From: Nectonema munidae
Taxonomy: Eukaryota > Nematomorpha > Nectonematoida > Nectonematidae
DNA: 64,000 bases
Direction: 5' to 3'
Assembly (NCBI GenBank): GCA_030549495.1
Contig: JAUIRK010001050.1
Coordinates: 620,001 to 684,000, forward strand
The translations under genes and the position numbers were made by a program. Position 1 is the first letter of the stretch. Every line of letters starts with the position of its first letter. The notes beneath the pieces were generated by a model. That model saw only the letters and a program-made list of their open reading frames with translations, had not been told where the DNA came from and did no database searches. Positions 48,192 through 59,984 of this stretch are shown one piece after another.

Positions 48192-49380
48192 CAATATGGT
48201 TATCAAATATTTTGAAGTGTCTTAAAACAACCCGTATTATGGAACACTAAATTTAGATAGTACTGTAATTATATTGTAATCACAACCCTCACATGGCATT
48301 ATAAGCCATCACCTGATGTATCCTAAAATTTTTATTGATATAAATGCTGGCAAAATGATTTTTTTACACGAATAATAACAATCTACTAATCAACTATCAA
48401 ACTAGTTAAATAAATAATATTAATTAACTAAGTAGCCTATGTTAGTTTAGCTAATGTAAAACTAAATAAAAAGAAAATGAGCATCACAATACACTTGAAA
48501 ATAGAAAAAGATCTTTGTCTGCGTGTGCAACAATTTGATGTAAGGCTATTTTATATATTCTATAATTGTTTAAAACTAGGTTTTAATAAATATTAATCAA
48601 TGTTGACGTTATGAGTACAAAGACACGGCCTGCTTTTATTCTCAAGGGAGGGGGCAAAGGTGTATTATTTATTTTGATTGATTGATCCATCTGAAAATAG
48701 GAATCGGGCTTTGGAAGATGAGATTGTTTTATTACATTAGAAATAGCAGCTCTCTTTGAATGCCAAAAAATTAAGACATTCTAAGGCAGATTAAAAAAAA
48801 TGTAAAAAATTAGACAATATTTATTGAAAAATTATAAAACAATTGTTTATATAGATGTCGAGATAAGATAGATATTAAAGTTAGTTATTTCTGCAATGTT
48901 ATCTTTTTTTATATAAAATTTGGCAAGAACACTACTTTCTCTAACATTGTTACAAAATTTGAGTATAGCCAAACGAAAAACCGTAATTCCAGCTTTTAGT
49001 TGTTTATCATTTAAAAGAGAACTTGCTAAATCTCAGAAAATAGGTATTTCTTTAAGATAAATAAGTAGAGGTTTTAGTTTTTCAGAATTAAAAAAATCTT
49101 TTTTGTCAGAAAAGTTTTCCATAAATCCATGTTTAAATCGGTAGACCTGGATTCAATCTTATTTTCAAGTGTGCTTTATTTCAACAGTCAATTCACTCAA
49201 GAAACTGCTTGAAGACTTTTCATCGTGGTATACAGATAGCTTTTCATATACAACAATATCGGAGAACTTCTGGTTTTGTTTTTTCTTTTATTTTGAAGAA
49301 AAGTTTTGTACTTTGGTTTTTCTAAAACAAGGGCATTGATGTATTCAACTGTGTATGTTTCAGGAAGACTTTTAACTTGA
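48192..49380. other. AARS1 3' flank and unassigned DNA
   Basis: A candidate AATAAA poly(A) signal lies near 48409. On the minus strand 49140-48900 reads with one stop (LNDKQLKAGITVFRLAILKF, CNNVRESSVLAKFYIKKD), a coding-like stretch of unknown type that could be another piece of a mobile element. Confidence 0.35.
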
Positions 49381-49390
49381 GTTTGAACCA

Positions 49391-49904
49391 GGTGCGATCC
49401 AAAAGGGCTAAGTACAAAACAGCTATGGCGAAAAGAGCTAGCACGACAAAATGGCTAGTTCCATAATAGTTAGTACCAAAATCGCAATTGTGACAAAAGA
49501 GCTAGCAGTGCATTTAAGCTGGTACAAAAAGAGCTGTTAACGAAATTAGCTAGTTTCAAGCAAATGTATGATGCTTAAAATGTGTGTGTGAAGAATTATC
49601 AGATTCTAATCAATAATTTTATAAAACATTGTTATTATATAGCAGTAATAGTTTTAATTAACACACCTTATTATAGAAGCAGAACAAAAAAAGGAGTAGA
49701 ATAATAACTAAAAATGGTAAAAAGCAACAAATTTAATATGTTATGCTATAGCTGATTCCAAACAGCTATAACAGCTCTTTTTGTTAACAGCTTAAATGCA
49801 CTGCTAGCTCCTTTATCATAAAAGCGGTTTTGGCACTAGATCATATGGAACTAGCCATTTTGTCGCACTAGCTCTTTTGGACCTAGCTATAATCTCGCAG
49901 ATCC
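49391..49904. mobile_element. Foldback element with ~150-bp inverted arms and 10-bp target duplication
   Basis: Flanked by GTTTGAACCA at 49381-49390 and 49905-49914. The left arm (49391-49560) and right arm (about 49745-49904) are inverted copies: AAAAGAGCTAG, ACGACAAAATGGCTAGTTCC, GCTAGCAGTGCATTTAAGCT and AAAAAGAGCTGTTA appear in order on one arm and as reverse complements on the other. Each arm is itself built of repeated GCTAGT/CAAAA units. It has no coding frame. Long inverted arms and a 9-11 bp duplication are usual for non-autonomous MULE-type or foldback elements; the superfamily is inferred. Confidence 0.85.
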
Positions 49905-49914
49905 GTTTGAACCA

Positions 49915-50760
49915 ATTTTAAAATTATAAAGAGAGTTGTAATCGAATGATCATTCGAATACATGATAATGTAAGATAAGAGAATAAAAGAGGGAACGCAG
50001 ACTTTCGAGTCAAACATCATGCCAAGCTGCTCTAATGTGAAAGCTATATAATAATAATAATCCAATGTGCACACAATAAGTAAGCAATGTTTGTCACAGT
50101 TTCTCAAAGGGCCTTGTAGTATTTTTGAGCAAACACATGTTGATGATCCACTAGATTTTCTCATCTTCTGTTACAGTGATTCTATTCTTTCTGTCTCCTC
50201 TGTTTTTCTCTTCAGCTTTCTCTGCTAAAACTCAATCTCCCTTCTCTCTAATTTGTATTTAGAGTTAAATTAAAAATAATTCTATTTTATCTTATTAGAA
50301 ACTAGTTTTTGTTGGTAAAAATTTAGTTCCATCAATACACCAAACATTTTGCAAAAATGAAAATTTGTTTGTTTTTAAATGAGAAAAAAATAGGTTTCAA
50401 TCGTTACAATTTATATCAATGAATATTGTCAGACTCGCGTTAAAAAAATTTTTCAACAAAGGTCACTTAATCTTTATCACTACGTTTGTTACATTTTGTA
50501 ACACTTGAAAACTTTAATTTTTTCAAGTCAAGATATCTTTTTCCAATAGCTATTTGGGAATGAATATTTTGACTAGCTATTGAGTTTAAAAGCAAAAATA
50601 CTCTATTTGTTTAATATTTGAGCAGAGATATTTTTATAGCGTTCGATTGTTAAATTTTGTAAGTAGCACTGTACATAATTAATTAAATCTTTTTTTAAGA
50701 AAATTTGTTGATTATTATTATAATAAAAATATAATATCGAAAAAAAATGTTAATCAAAAA
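49915..50760. other. AT-rich intergenic DNA
   Basis: A 93-codon minus frame (50164-49883) overlaps the foldback end and is not a gene. Nothing else was recognised. Confidence 0.35.
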
Positions 50761-50765
50761 ACGCA

Positions 50766-50850
50766 AAGATTTTCTTGTTCTCGTATACTATGATTTATGT
50801 TAGTTTAAATAGTTTTTTTTGATTTTGTGTTCTTAGACTTAAATAATTTT
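50766..50850. repeat. Dispersed repeat, inverted copy of 689-785
   Basis: GATTTTCTTGTTCTCGTATA, CTATGATT and TTTTGTGTTCTTAGACTTA are reverse complements of the strings at 689-785. Confidence 0.6.
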
Positions 50851-52559
50851 ATGAAAAGTGATTAAACTACCATTTTTTGTATACTATGATTCCTTACAAA
50901 ATGTAAAAAATACAAACGTTATCAAATCACCCTAAAAGGGTTAGCTACTTCAACGTTGGCTTTTGTTGCTTATAAAAACTTGAAAATATCAAATAAACTA
51001 TCTCATTTTTTATGCCTCCTATTATTTTGAAATTATTCTGAGAACAGACGGTTCCATTTTAAATAGTGAAAATTGCTTTATTAGTTTATTTTGTCTCCTT
51101 TCTTTCTCATGTTAATTATGTAGCAAATTTTTCAATTTTGAGTAAAAGGTAAGTTAGCGGGTGCATTTTCATTGACAAGGCAGTGATGTATCGCTTATGT
51201 CAAACTATGAACAAATTCGTATCGATGAAGAATCGAATCCAGAGGCTTCCGTGCTGAGTCCATCATCTCAACCAACCTGTCATGCCACCCATAGAATATG
51301 CTGTAGGGGATACGTCAAATTAATTTTCAAAAAACTTAATTTTATCTTTATTTTATACCCATTTTTAAATTCTAATACCAAGGTTTCTAACTTTAGTTCT
51401 GTTTTACATTTTTGATTGAAATTTCCTCAAAAAAGTTATGTAGTCAATACAACATTTTTAGGAAGAGGAAATTTTTTTATTGTTAATTGATATCTTTACC
51501 CCTTTTCTACACATAATTTGGAGATGATGCGCATCTATTTGAAGTGAGAAAGAAGGATATAAGTCCTCATTCATTGTTGACGTTAAGTTTAATAGGGCGG
51601 GGGTTAAAGACTCTTTTCCTTCAAACTACATTCACTCATATAAAACTCTCCAACCTTCAGTTATTTGTTTTCAGTTGTTTTCTCTATCAATAAAATGTCC
51701 TTTCATCAATTCCTGTAGTGTGCCTGATAGACTACTTCATTTTCAAATGAAAAGCCTATTCGCCCCCCCCCCCCCTCAACAATTTTGGATTTTTTAAACT
51801 AGTGTATATGCGATATGCAAATTTAATTAAAATATTTTCGCTGCAAGTATAGTAAAAAAATATAAAGTAGTCTTATAAATTTAGGTATGCGCTGAATACA
51901 CTCTATTTTAAAGGATTGCTTGAATATTTTGTCTCCCATGATTTTTCAGACCAGTAATTTTGAAAGTTTGTATAGGGTTTTTAAATAAAAACAATTTTTT
52001 TCCCACATAAAGTGTACTATTACTTTTCTCTATCATTGAAATTGGTATCTTTTTTTAAAAGCATTGATAAAGTTGCTAACGTGACAAGAATATATTGACC
52101 TCCTCTGGCCCTTAAAATAAAAACTATTCCTTTTTTTTAGCTATATTAAAGTATATGCGAGAAAATTTTCCACAAAAAATATAATATTAATAAATTCAAT
52201 AAAATTTTCTTTCAAAAACTGAAGAGAGGTCAAAAAATGTTATATTTTAACCTTAGCTATTCAAGTACTGAATGTAGATGTAAATGCTTTGAATGAAGGT
52301 TTGAATGGAGTTAGTAGATGGTTGACGGGAATTAGACCTTTTTTTATATATATACTACAATCGGTATAGTATCCCGGCGTAAGAATAGGACTATTTTGAT
52401 GCTGCATCTCGTAAAAAGCGAGTAAAGCGCTTATATATTACATTTATTCATGAGTTTTATTTATTTTGTATCAATATTCATATAAACCTACATATATATT
52501 TGTTACTCCATATATCCTCATGCATTGCTATATGTACTTTTTTCCTTATATACATCATA
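50851..52559. other. AT-rich intergenic DNA
   Basis: A long C run lies at about 51763-51776. The frame 51197-51415 is unrecognised. From about 52400 the sequence becomes less AT-rich and may be the left part of the repeat into which the hAT at 52568 inserted. Confidence 0.3.
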
Positions 52560-52567
52560 CTTGTAAC

Positions 52568-53552
52568 TAGGATTGCGAAGTCGGAGGTTTCAGCTGGGAG
52601 TCGGATTTCTAAGAGTACTCAGAGTCGGAGTTGGAATCCTTTATCTGACTCCGACTCCTTAAGTGCAATAAAATAATTTTTTTAACATGATTTCCCTGTT
52701 TGGTTTTGCCAGTTGCACAATTTAGCAGTTTTTGTATTCCAAATGGAAACAAAAAAACGATCTTTTTTTGCTTGCAGAAACAATGTGTGAGTCAATGCGT
52801 CAAAGGGAAGTACAACTGCTTAATAAAATTCTACTGGCTGGAATATATGTAGACCCAATGAATAGAGTCTTGTTATCTGAAACCCAGAAAGATTAAGCAA
52901 AATCAGCACTTTGTGACCTTGCCGTCAGGATTTTGGGCTTAAATGCAAAGGCATCTACTGAAGATCCAGACACTATTTCAACCACAGACTCCAAGGGAAC
53001 CTGCGATGAAGAGGATTTTGAAAAGTTACTGGATCAACAAGATCATAAAGCAGGGTCAAAGCGTCGTAAGCTAAAGGAAACAGCTAAAACTCCACCTTCA
53101 GTGAAAAGACAGGAAGTTTCAAGCTAGACTTGCATGTTGCATTACAGCAAATAGATAGAAAGTCAAAGTTGAATGTTCATGAAGCTATAAAGCAATACCC
53201 TGATATAGTGAAAGAGTCTGCTCTGTTGACAACAGCACTTCCTCCAACACAAGTGAGCGTTGAACGTCTGTTTTCAGCGCTAAGGTTAATTAGGACAGAC
53301 CAAAGTGCTTCAATGAAAGAGAAACTCACTGAAGCCATCTTGTTTTTGAGAGCAAATTATTAAATTTTTATTTGCAAATTTCAATTGAGTAGTCTATAAG
53401 TTCTTTAATTATGAAAAAAGCCTATTTTTTTAAATGTTTACAAATATGAAATTTGCATAGATTTAAGCCTTAACCTTGTTATTAACGTAATAATAGATTT
53501 CTACATAGGGGTCAAGGAGTCGGATCTTATACCACCTGACTCCGCAACCCTT
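52568..53552 (+). mobile_element. hAT transposon, internally deleted, with exact 8-bp target duplication
   Basis: Flanked by CTTGTAAC at 52560-52567 and 53553-53560. The ends TAGGATTGCGAAGTCGG and CTGACTCCGCAACCCTT are imperfect inverted repeats. Coding traces include TMCESMRQREVQLLNKILLA (near 52783) and a 64-codon frame at 52933-53127. The C-terminal dimerisation domain is at 53130-53363: LPPTQVSVERLFSALRLIRT and LTEAILFLRANY, the hAT signature. Frame changes near 52895 (a TAA) and 53127, together with loss of the catalytic middle of the protein, make it non-autonomous. Subterminal GGAGTC/GACTCC repeats recur at 22290 and 60690. Confidence 0.85.
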
Positions 53553-53560
53553 CTTGTAAC

Positions 53561-53855
53561 ACAACTCCTCATACCAACAGTTTGCCTCTTCTTACAACCC
53601 TGGCTTGTGAACCCCCTCTTCGATTTTATCAGTAATTCGGATTAATAGTTCTCCTTTCAACCCAGTATTCCATTACAACTCAGCTTCTAATCACTACTAA
53701 AGATCATCTCTCCTATTCATCATTTGTCTAATCCCCTTCAACCTGATAAAGACTCGTAGAGTCGAAAATTCGTTTTATTTAAATAAATTTGTTTGAAACT
53801 TTCCTCTTTTTGTTTACTCATTTTATTTCAAACATATGACCCTTCAGCATTTTTC
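53561..53855 (+). repeat. Terminal-type repeat with hammerhead-like motif
   Basis: CTGATAAAGACTCGTAGAGT then CGAAAATTCG lies at 53743-53772. The perfect 5-bp stem GACTC/GAGTC (53751-53763) has loop GTA and is followed by GAAA and preceded by CTGATAA. The hammerhead core is CUGANGA-stem-GAAA, so one core position differs. ATGACCCTTCAGCA at about 53837 is shared, inverted, with 23362. Such regions occur in Penelope-like elements. The assignment is inferred. Confidence 0.45.
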
Positions 53856-53859
53856 TGAG

Positions 53860-54860
53860 ATTTTATATTTTTTGTATCTAGCACCCCATTAAAAACTATG
53901 CAAATTTTCATTAAGAAATTTTCATGGGAAGTTGGTTTTCTCCAGTTCATCAAAAAGATCAAAACTTATTTAAGTATATGGTATCTTCCCTAAACCCTTG
54001 AACCAAGAGGAGAAAAAAATTTTTTGAAGGGGTGAAATTGCAATACGGAAACTAACATTGTTATTTGAAAATACTTAGGCAATCAAAATTGCCATTTTAG
54101 TTTTAATTAACTTTACAATTATGTCTTTGGAGGATGTAGAGAAACCAGATAAAAGAAAAGGTCTCTGCCAAAACAAGAAAAGAATTTTCAACGGTGCTTC
54201 CCATGTGAAGAAAACCGTAGTGATGAACATAAGAAATTGTTTCAAAATATGTAAAAATTGACTTCACAACAAACCTTTCTGTTTATAGTATAGATAATGT
54301 ATGAAAATAAATTCATCGAATGCAAACGTTTTTTCTACTTTTTACAAATATAATTTGATTTTATTTGATAGTTTCGTTTTTCATGTTGGAAGTATATACT
54401 TCAATAAAAATATCAATTATACTTTATATAATTTAACCTTCGCTCTACAGAGATATGGCAATTTACTCCAGATCAAACTTTAACTTGCTAATGCCAAAAA
54501 ATTTTCCATAACACTTTTAGTAATTCTATTATGTAAATTTAATTTTAAACATTTACTTTCATAAAAGAAAAACGAAACCGAATTTCAAAAATGGATTTAT
54601 TTAAGTTTTCAAATTTTCCAACTTACTCGATTGAAAACCCTATGTAAATTTATATTTTTTAGGCTTTCCTACTACCCATTTTAATTGTATCTATCCAACC
54701 CTTATACAATGAAAATTTCATGTTTTAAAGTAAAAAAAGCTTGTACGCAAAACTTGTTTAATGCTTCAAAAATATTGTGAAAAAATGAAAAATAAAAAAA
54801 ACAGAATTATAATCTCAATCGAAGTATTTCCAGAGTGCCTCTTGATTTTTACTTTCTTTT
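53860..54860. other. AT-rich intergenic DNA
   Basis: No gene or element was recognised. The 60-codon frame at 54301 is not supported. Confidence 0.35.
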
Positions 54861-54868
54861 TACTCTTG

Positions 54869-56300
54869 TCATGCTGAATTATTCTTTCTCAACCATGTTA
54901 TAACTGTATCTTTTGCCTTCCAATTTTTTTGCGGCATGCCCATTAAATTTATTATCACCAGGTTTGAGATGTTATGAACTGACAATCGGTTTCTTTTTTC
55001 GGAACATATATTGTTCATCATTGAAAAGCCTCTCTCTGCTTCCGCTGTATTAACAGCCACGACATTCAATATATTTTTAGCCCTTTTTATGCTCTCTGGT
55101 AAGTCGGATGCATGTAAAGTTTTTGTTTGAATTAATGAGTTTTCAATATAATCTCTATATTAATTGAGATCGATTCAATGACAAAAAAATCTTTCGAAAT
55201 GTATGAGGCTTTCCTCGCCTTCTTTCCATGGAATAATCACCTCTTCGATCTGCCATGAATTCGGATCCAAAAAATATCATCAAAGCCAAATCATAGAGAA
55301 AACTTTTGTTGGATAATCGTGATGCCATCGCCAAAAAGCCTTTGTTTGAAAAAAACTTATAAAGAGAAAGGTAGCCACGCCATAGAGCAATAGTAGTCCT
55401 CAAACTACAAGTTGCCCACCTGGGACCCAAAACCCTACCTATTTTTAAATTTTGCTGCCCTAGCTCCGATGAAATTTTAAAAAGCTTTTTGATTTTTGTT
55501 TGACTGATGAAAATTTTTATGGATCTTATCAATGAATATTTTAAAATGATTAATCTTCTTTACATCATTCACGGAGTCATGTAGTACCAAGTGTAACCGG
55601 TGATTAAGGCAATGCCAAAGAACAATATAGAAAAATTTTTCTGAATCGAACACCTACGCCTGAATGACGTCCAAGCATGACACTGGCTCCATCTGAGCAA
55701 AACGCAACTAAATTTTCTCTCAAATAATCCTCGTTAATACCACCACTCTTTAAACTTGATAAAAGCGATGAAAAAATGTTTTCTGCACCCTGATCCTCAA
55801 GATCAACCAAATCAAAATATATAACTGGTGAAACTTAAGTGTCCTCTACCTTCAAAAAATGATGAGCACTGATTTGTTGGATATGGTGGAAGCTTCGTCT
55901 ACTATTATGCAAAATTTCCGTTTTTTTTTCAATAATTTTGGTGAAAACTTTTTTTTTAGATTTGTTGAAATGTGGTCAACAATCTGTACGGCCGTTTTAC
56001 GAGAGTGAAGCCCAACACCCATTTGTACACCATTTATTTGTTGAAGCTAAACCAAATACTCGATATCAGAAAAAGGTCCGCAGTTTTTTGCCTGTAAAGG
56101 GTATTAAAAACTTTCATTGTTGAGTCTAAAAACTTTTCATGCTAATTGTGGTGTTCGAGACTTCAGTGCTTTCTTTAACACAAATTGAATGCGCCTTGGA
56201 TGAAAAATGATCTCAAATTTTTTTCCTCAAAGAAGCCTGACCAGAAGTTTTTGTATTTCCAGATGTCTCAACCTTTTTATAAAAAAATTTTTATGCCTAA
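54869..56300 (-). mobile_element. hAT-family transposase (ZBED/KIAA1586-like), degraded
   Basis: On the minus strand, from the N-terminal side: MGVGLHSRKTAVQIVDHIST near 56025-55960, then a DEAST block near 55905, DLVDLEDQGAENIFSSLL and [20 protein letters not shown] (55810-55640), the hAT catalytic neighbourhood. Next comes VLGPRWATCSLRTTIALW with RLSNKSFLYDLALM (55430-55280). The C-terminal dimerisation domain is NTAEAERGFSMMNNICSEKR, NRLSVHNISNLVIINLMG and ITWLRKNNSA, ending in a stop at 54869. Frameshifts near 55830, 55620, 55540 and 55150 and several stops make it inactive. Domain order and spacing agree with a nearly full-length copy. Terminal repeats were not found. The C-terminal region resembles host-like KIAA1586/ZBED proteins, but the decay argues for a transposon. 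Confidence 0.8.
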
Positions 56301-57480
56301 AAAAACACACCTGTTTTCGTGGTCAAACTATCTCAAATCAAAGAGCGTTTCAAATACGGGGTAAAGTTTGATTTTTCATCGGCATTTTACGGAATCAAAC
56401 TCCACCCGTCATTCCAAGACCTATTTTGCTTCAGAGCAAAAGAGACTATATTCAAGTTGCTTGTTCTACCTATGGGACCCAATTTTAATCCTGGCATATT
56501 ACAAATGGTTCTGTCTAAACTAATAGCAAACTTCAAAGAGACATGTAAGCATGACATTGAAACACTACTTTACCTTGACTTGCTTATACTTGGAGAAGAC
56601 AAGACGAGCCTCAAAGAAGTAGCGGAAGACTGTGCAATTCTGCACAGACCACGGAATGGCTCTAAACATGGAGAAATCGTTTATCTCCCCAAGGAAAGTT
56701 TTTAACTTTTAAGGAGTGATCGTTAACCTTCAAGACAGATGCCTCAAACTGAAGACTTCAACAAAAGCAAAACTCAAAGCCGCACTGACAATACTGGCAG
56801 GCGCCTCATTTGAAGAAGAAGGATGTTCCCAAGAAAGTTTAGAAAGTATTCTCCTCTCTTCAAAGTGCTAAAAGGCGAAGCTCTTCCAAGGAGAATATGG
56901 CTAGAAGCATGGAAAGAGCTCAGAAGATCAATCCCAATCATGGACAACAAGGGAAAGAAATCAACTCCCGTCTTTATGGATGCAACGCTAAATCAGATTT
57001 CAATCGTGGGCCCACAAGGAATCCTCAAAGTCCCAGCGCTCTCAACAACATCCATCAACACAAACGAACTCACGACTTTACTCCTGGCGGCAACCCAGTA
57101 CTCGCACAACACAGCCTTTTTCTCCGATAGCTTGGTTGCAGCGCAAGTGGCTCTGAACAACGGTTCAGAGTCCAAGAACCTATGGAACATCATCCTCAAT
57201 TCGAAAGAAAGTACAACAAAATACACGATACATTCCTTCCAGGAAGAACCCAGCGAACAAACCTTCAAGAAACAACTAAGGGACACGGGGAGCATACAGG
57301 GCTATATAAGGCGGCGCACGCCCCTTTAGTATCAGTCTTTTTGATCCTCCCACCATATGGTTATCCCACAAGATCAACGACATCATTTTCGTGCTTTATT
57401 TTGTGTGTGTAATTTTTAATAAAATTTTCTTTCAAAAACGCCTAGCAAAGAGCCTTCAGCTCGCTAGAGCGAAAAAAACG
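56300..57480 (+). mobile_element. LTR-type retroelement pol fossil (RT + RNase H) with terminal-like region
   Basis: A reverse-transcriptase-like part (about 56319-56700) is followed by a connection and an RNase H-like part (about 56820-57330). Then comes a region with a TATA-like box (TATATAAG near 57303) and an AATAAA (57419-57424), as expected of a terminal repeat. No integrase, Gag or second terminal repeat was seen. The stretch is visibly GC-richer than its neighbours. It is broken, with roughly three or more breaks. The family is unresolved: Ty3-like, DIRS-like or pararetrovirus-like kin are all possible. GC content and long open stretches suggest moderate age. Confidence 0.6.
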
Positions 57481-57539
57481 TATAACGCACTGTATACCAA
57501 GTACAAACCTTCAAAAACGCTCAAACTAGTTTCAAATTA

Positions 57540-57545
57540 TTTATT
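57540..57545 (-). promoter_or_regulatory. Candidate poly(A) signal of the MEK gene
   Basis: AATAAA on the minus strand begins about 20 bases past the inferred stop. A second AATAAA overlaps the stop codon itself at 57562-57567. Confidence 0.4.
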
Positions 57546-57565
57546 TTGAAAACATTACATTTTTA

Positions 57566-59984
57566 TTAATCCAAAAAAATGGTTGCAATCCAGGATGAAA
57601 AATCTTCCTTATAAAATTGGCTATTTTGAATAAATGGCATTTCCTAAATAATAAAGATTAGCTTTAAACATTTAATTTTAGAAACAAATTACCATTAGAG
57701 TCTTTAGATCACATCTTTTCTTGGGATCTTTTTGCAAACTTAACATATAAAAGTTATTAACAGGTTAACTTATCATACCTCATTGGATACGTCTTATATA
57801 TATGTGTGCTTTGTTGTAGTAGTTAGTGCTATTGTTTAGCATCAGTAATTATGTGGATATGATTTTGAAAACTCGTTTAAAGATTATTCTTCTGTGAAAA
57901 GAAAATCTACTCGCCTTTCTGTATAATGTATGCGTAAGGTGTATGTTTCAAGGTCGTTTGTGCAACTCGTTTTTTGACGGTGGATATTTTCTGAATCTTA
58001 CACGTTTAAAACAAAATCTTTGGTCCATTTTTTATAAATTTTAAAATGTTGTTTTTCTGGTCTGTATTTGATATGTAGGAACTTAATTTTTTATATTCTG
58101 AGTAAAAACATAAATATCGACCACTTAGTGAGAAAAAACTTTTATTACTTATCTATTAAAACACGCCACATTGCAACCGAAAATTCTCTTAACTTTTGAA
58201 AAATGCCTGTCATTTAAAGAAGCTTTAACTTATATTAACTAAAAGCACAAAATTATCAATTATAGCTTTCCCTCAGGTACTAGTGTGTAAATACACTCCA
58301 GCTGTTTTTTGAGGTGGGGTGTAACCTTAAGGAAGGAATTATCATCCTACCACAAGTAGAATTAATCTAATTTAAATAGTTATTTTGGTTTAAAAGTTTT
58401 AGTAAACTTTCAATATAAGAAGCGTTGATTCTAATGGATTAAAAATAGAATTTTATCATGAGGTTACAACTTGTAATTAGTTTGCACACTTTTTAAATCG
58501 ATTTTAGCGTTAAAAAGAAGCATCTGAGAATAGGGTAGTAAAAACGTTTACCAAGTATTACAAAACTTGGTAAAATCTTCACTGAAAATTTTAGGCAGTT
58601 GAGGTGGCTCTTTATTTGCAATGTGATCGAGTAGTTCAAAAAGAGAAACACAAATAGGAGACTTCTGCTAAAAAAGAATTTCCAAGATTTTAAAATAAAT
58701 AAAAATATAATTAATCACTTGTAGTTTTGTCTTCAAGGATTCTGATGGTGATGAAATATACGTAGCGATCACATTTAGCTCTGGACCCGACAGCATTGGA
58801 ATAGGATATTGACCAATGGCCAGCTCTACCAAGGACAGCCCAAGACTCCAAATATCTGACTGAACCTGAAAGAGAGATTAAAAAGAAGACATGCCCATGC
58901 TCCCTTTCGAGAGAAAATACAGAGTAGGATTCGCCTTGCAAGCGCTCAGGTGCCATGTAAGAGCGTGTGCCGACAAAAGTGCTCGCCAGTGAGTCTTGAA
59001 GATTTCCACTGACCCCGAAATCACATAACTTGATGTCACCGTTGCTGTTGATCAGGATGTTGGATGGCTTAACATCTCGATGGATAATTTTATGGACGTC
59101 ATGCAGGTAGCGAAGGCCTGCGAGTACGCTGAATGTGATGCCAGAAAGCCAATTCTCTGGAACCACAGCACATTTCCCCAATAAATGATCCAAGGAGCCA
59201 ATGTTCTGTGAGCAAAAAATTATATACTCTTAGAGACAGCGCCCAATGAATTCACAAAAATAAATATATCATCAAGAAATAATGGCGACTACTAGCAAGA
59301 GTGCTCTAAATACATGCTTTAGGGTGCTGGTCTACCGCAATTGGAGATGTGCTAGTTTGTTAGTAGAACGTGATAATACGAACCACTAAGACATGCAAAG
59401 CAGGCATCTTTGAAATCAGTAACAAAGTTTGCACTCGACAAGGAAAAACATTCCTTGAACTCGTCGAACCATGCCATCTAATAAATAGAACTCAGCAGGG
59501 TACCGGTTAGCATAATTGTAATCTAGGAAGAGTTGAAGAGATCTTTAATCAATTATATTTCTCAAAAATACATCGTGTTGATGATTTTCACAGATGATCA
59601 TTGATTGATATGCGTTAGTCACTATTTACCATAATCTAAATTGAAGTTAAGTTAAATACCATGTATTCCATAAACAGATGAATGTCTGAACTGCCATAAT
59701 AAAATCCATAAAATCCAACAATGAAAGGAGAGTTACAGCTGTGCAAAACTTTTAGTTCTTGTATAATGTTAAACTTAATGTCAGCTTTGACTTCCAGATG
59801 AATCAGCTGAAAATGAAATTGTGCACTGAATGTATGAAAAAATGAAGGAGCGAGTATTTTTATATTTTACTTTGCAAGCAATGATTGATTTTGACTTTTT
59901 ATGGCGCCATAATTGAACTATTCCGCCATTTCCAGAGCCAAGATCTTTCAAAAAGTCAAACTCTTCAGGAACCAACTCTTTAAC
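57566..59984 (-). CDS. MEK1/2-like dual-specificity MAP kinase kinase, seven exons (5' end missing)
   Basis: Phosphorylates ERK-type MAP kinases on Thr and Tyr in the Ras-Raf-MEK-ERK cascade. Minus-strand exons: 59984-59871, 59806-59660, 59205-58921, 58865-58719, 58667-58552, 57738-57693, 57643-57566. All have GT/AG borders and agreeing phases, giving 310 residues plus stop. Seen in order: glycine loop [12 protein letters not shown] with the ATP-binding Lys; LIHLEVK, typical of MEK1/2; [11 protein letters not shown]; activation loop [17 protein letters not shown] with Raf-site Ser and Thr; [37 protein letters not shown]; tail DFSSWIATI. The insert before FELLDHI is short and lacks the Pro-rich segment of vertebrate MEK1. 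The first exon here starts after an acceptor (VKELVPEEF), so an upstream exon with the ERK-docking site must exist; it was not found up to 64000. It is divergent but undamaged. Internal exon joins are inferred. Confidence 0.88.

Noticed and set aside
57440-57475. Hairpin GCTCGCTAGAGC followed by GAAA as another hammerhead
   Set aside because: Only a 4-bp stem, no CUGANGA-like part before it, and it lies in the terminal-like region of the pol fossil.
58548-58560. MEK ending at the in-frame TAA (58550-58548) after CNTW, i.e. a truncated kinase
   Set aside because: A donor GTAAAC at 58551 overlaps that stop, and in-phase exons at 57738-57693 and 57643-57566 restore the conserved kinase end.
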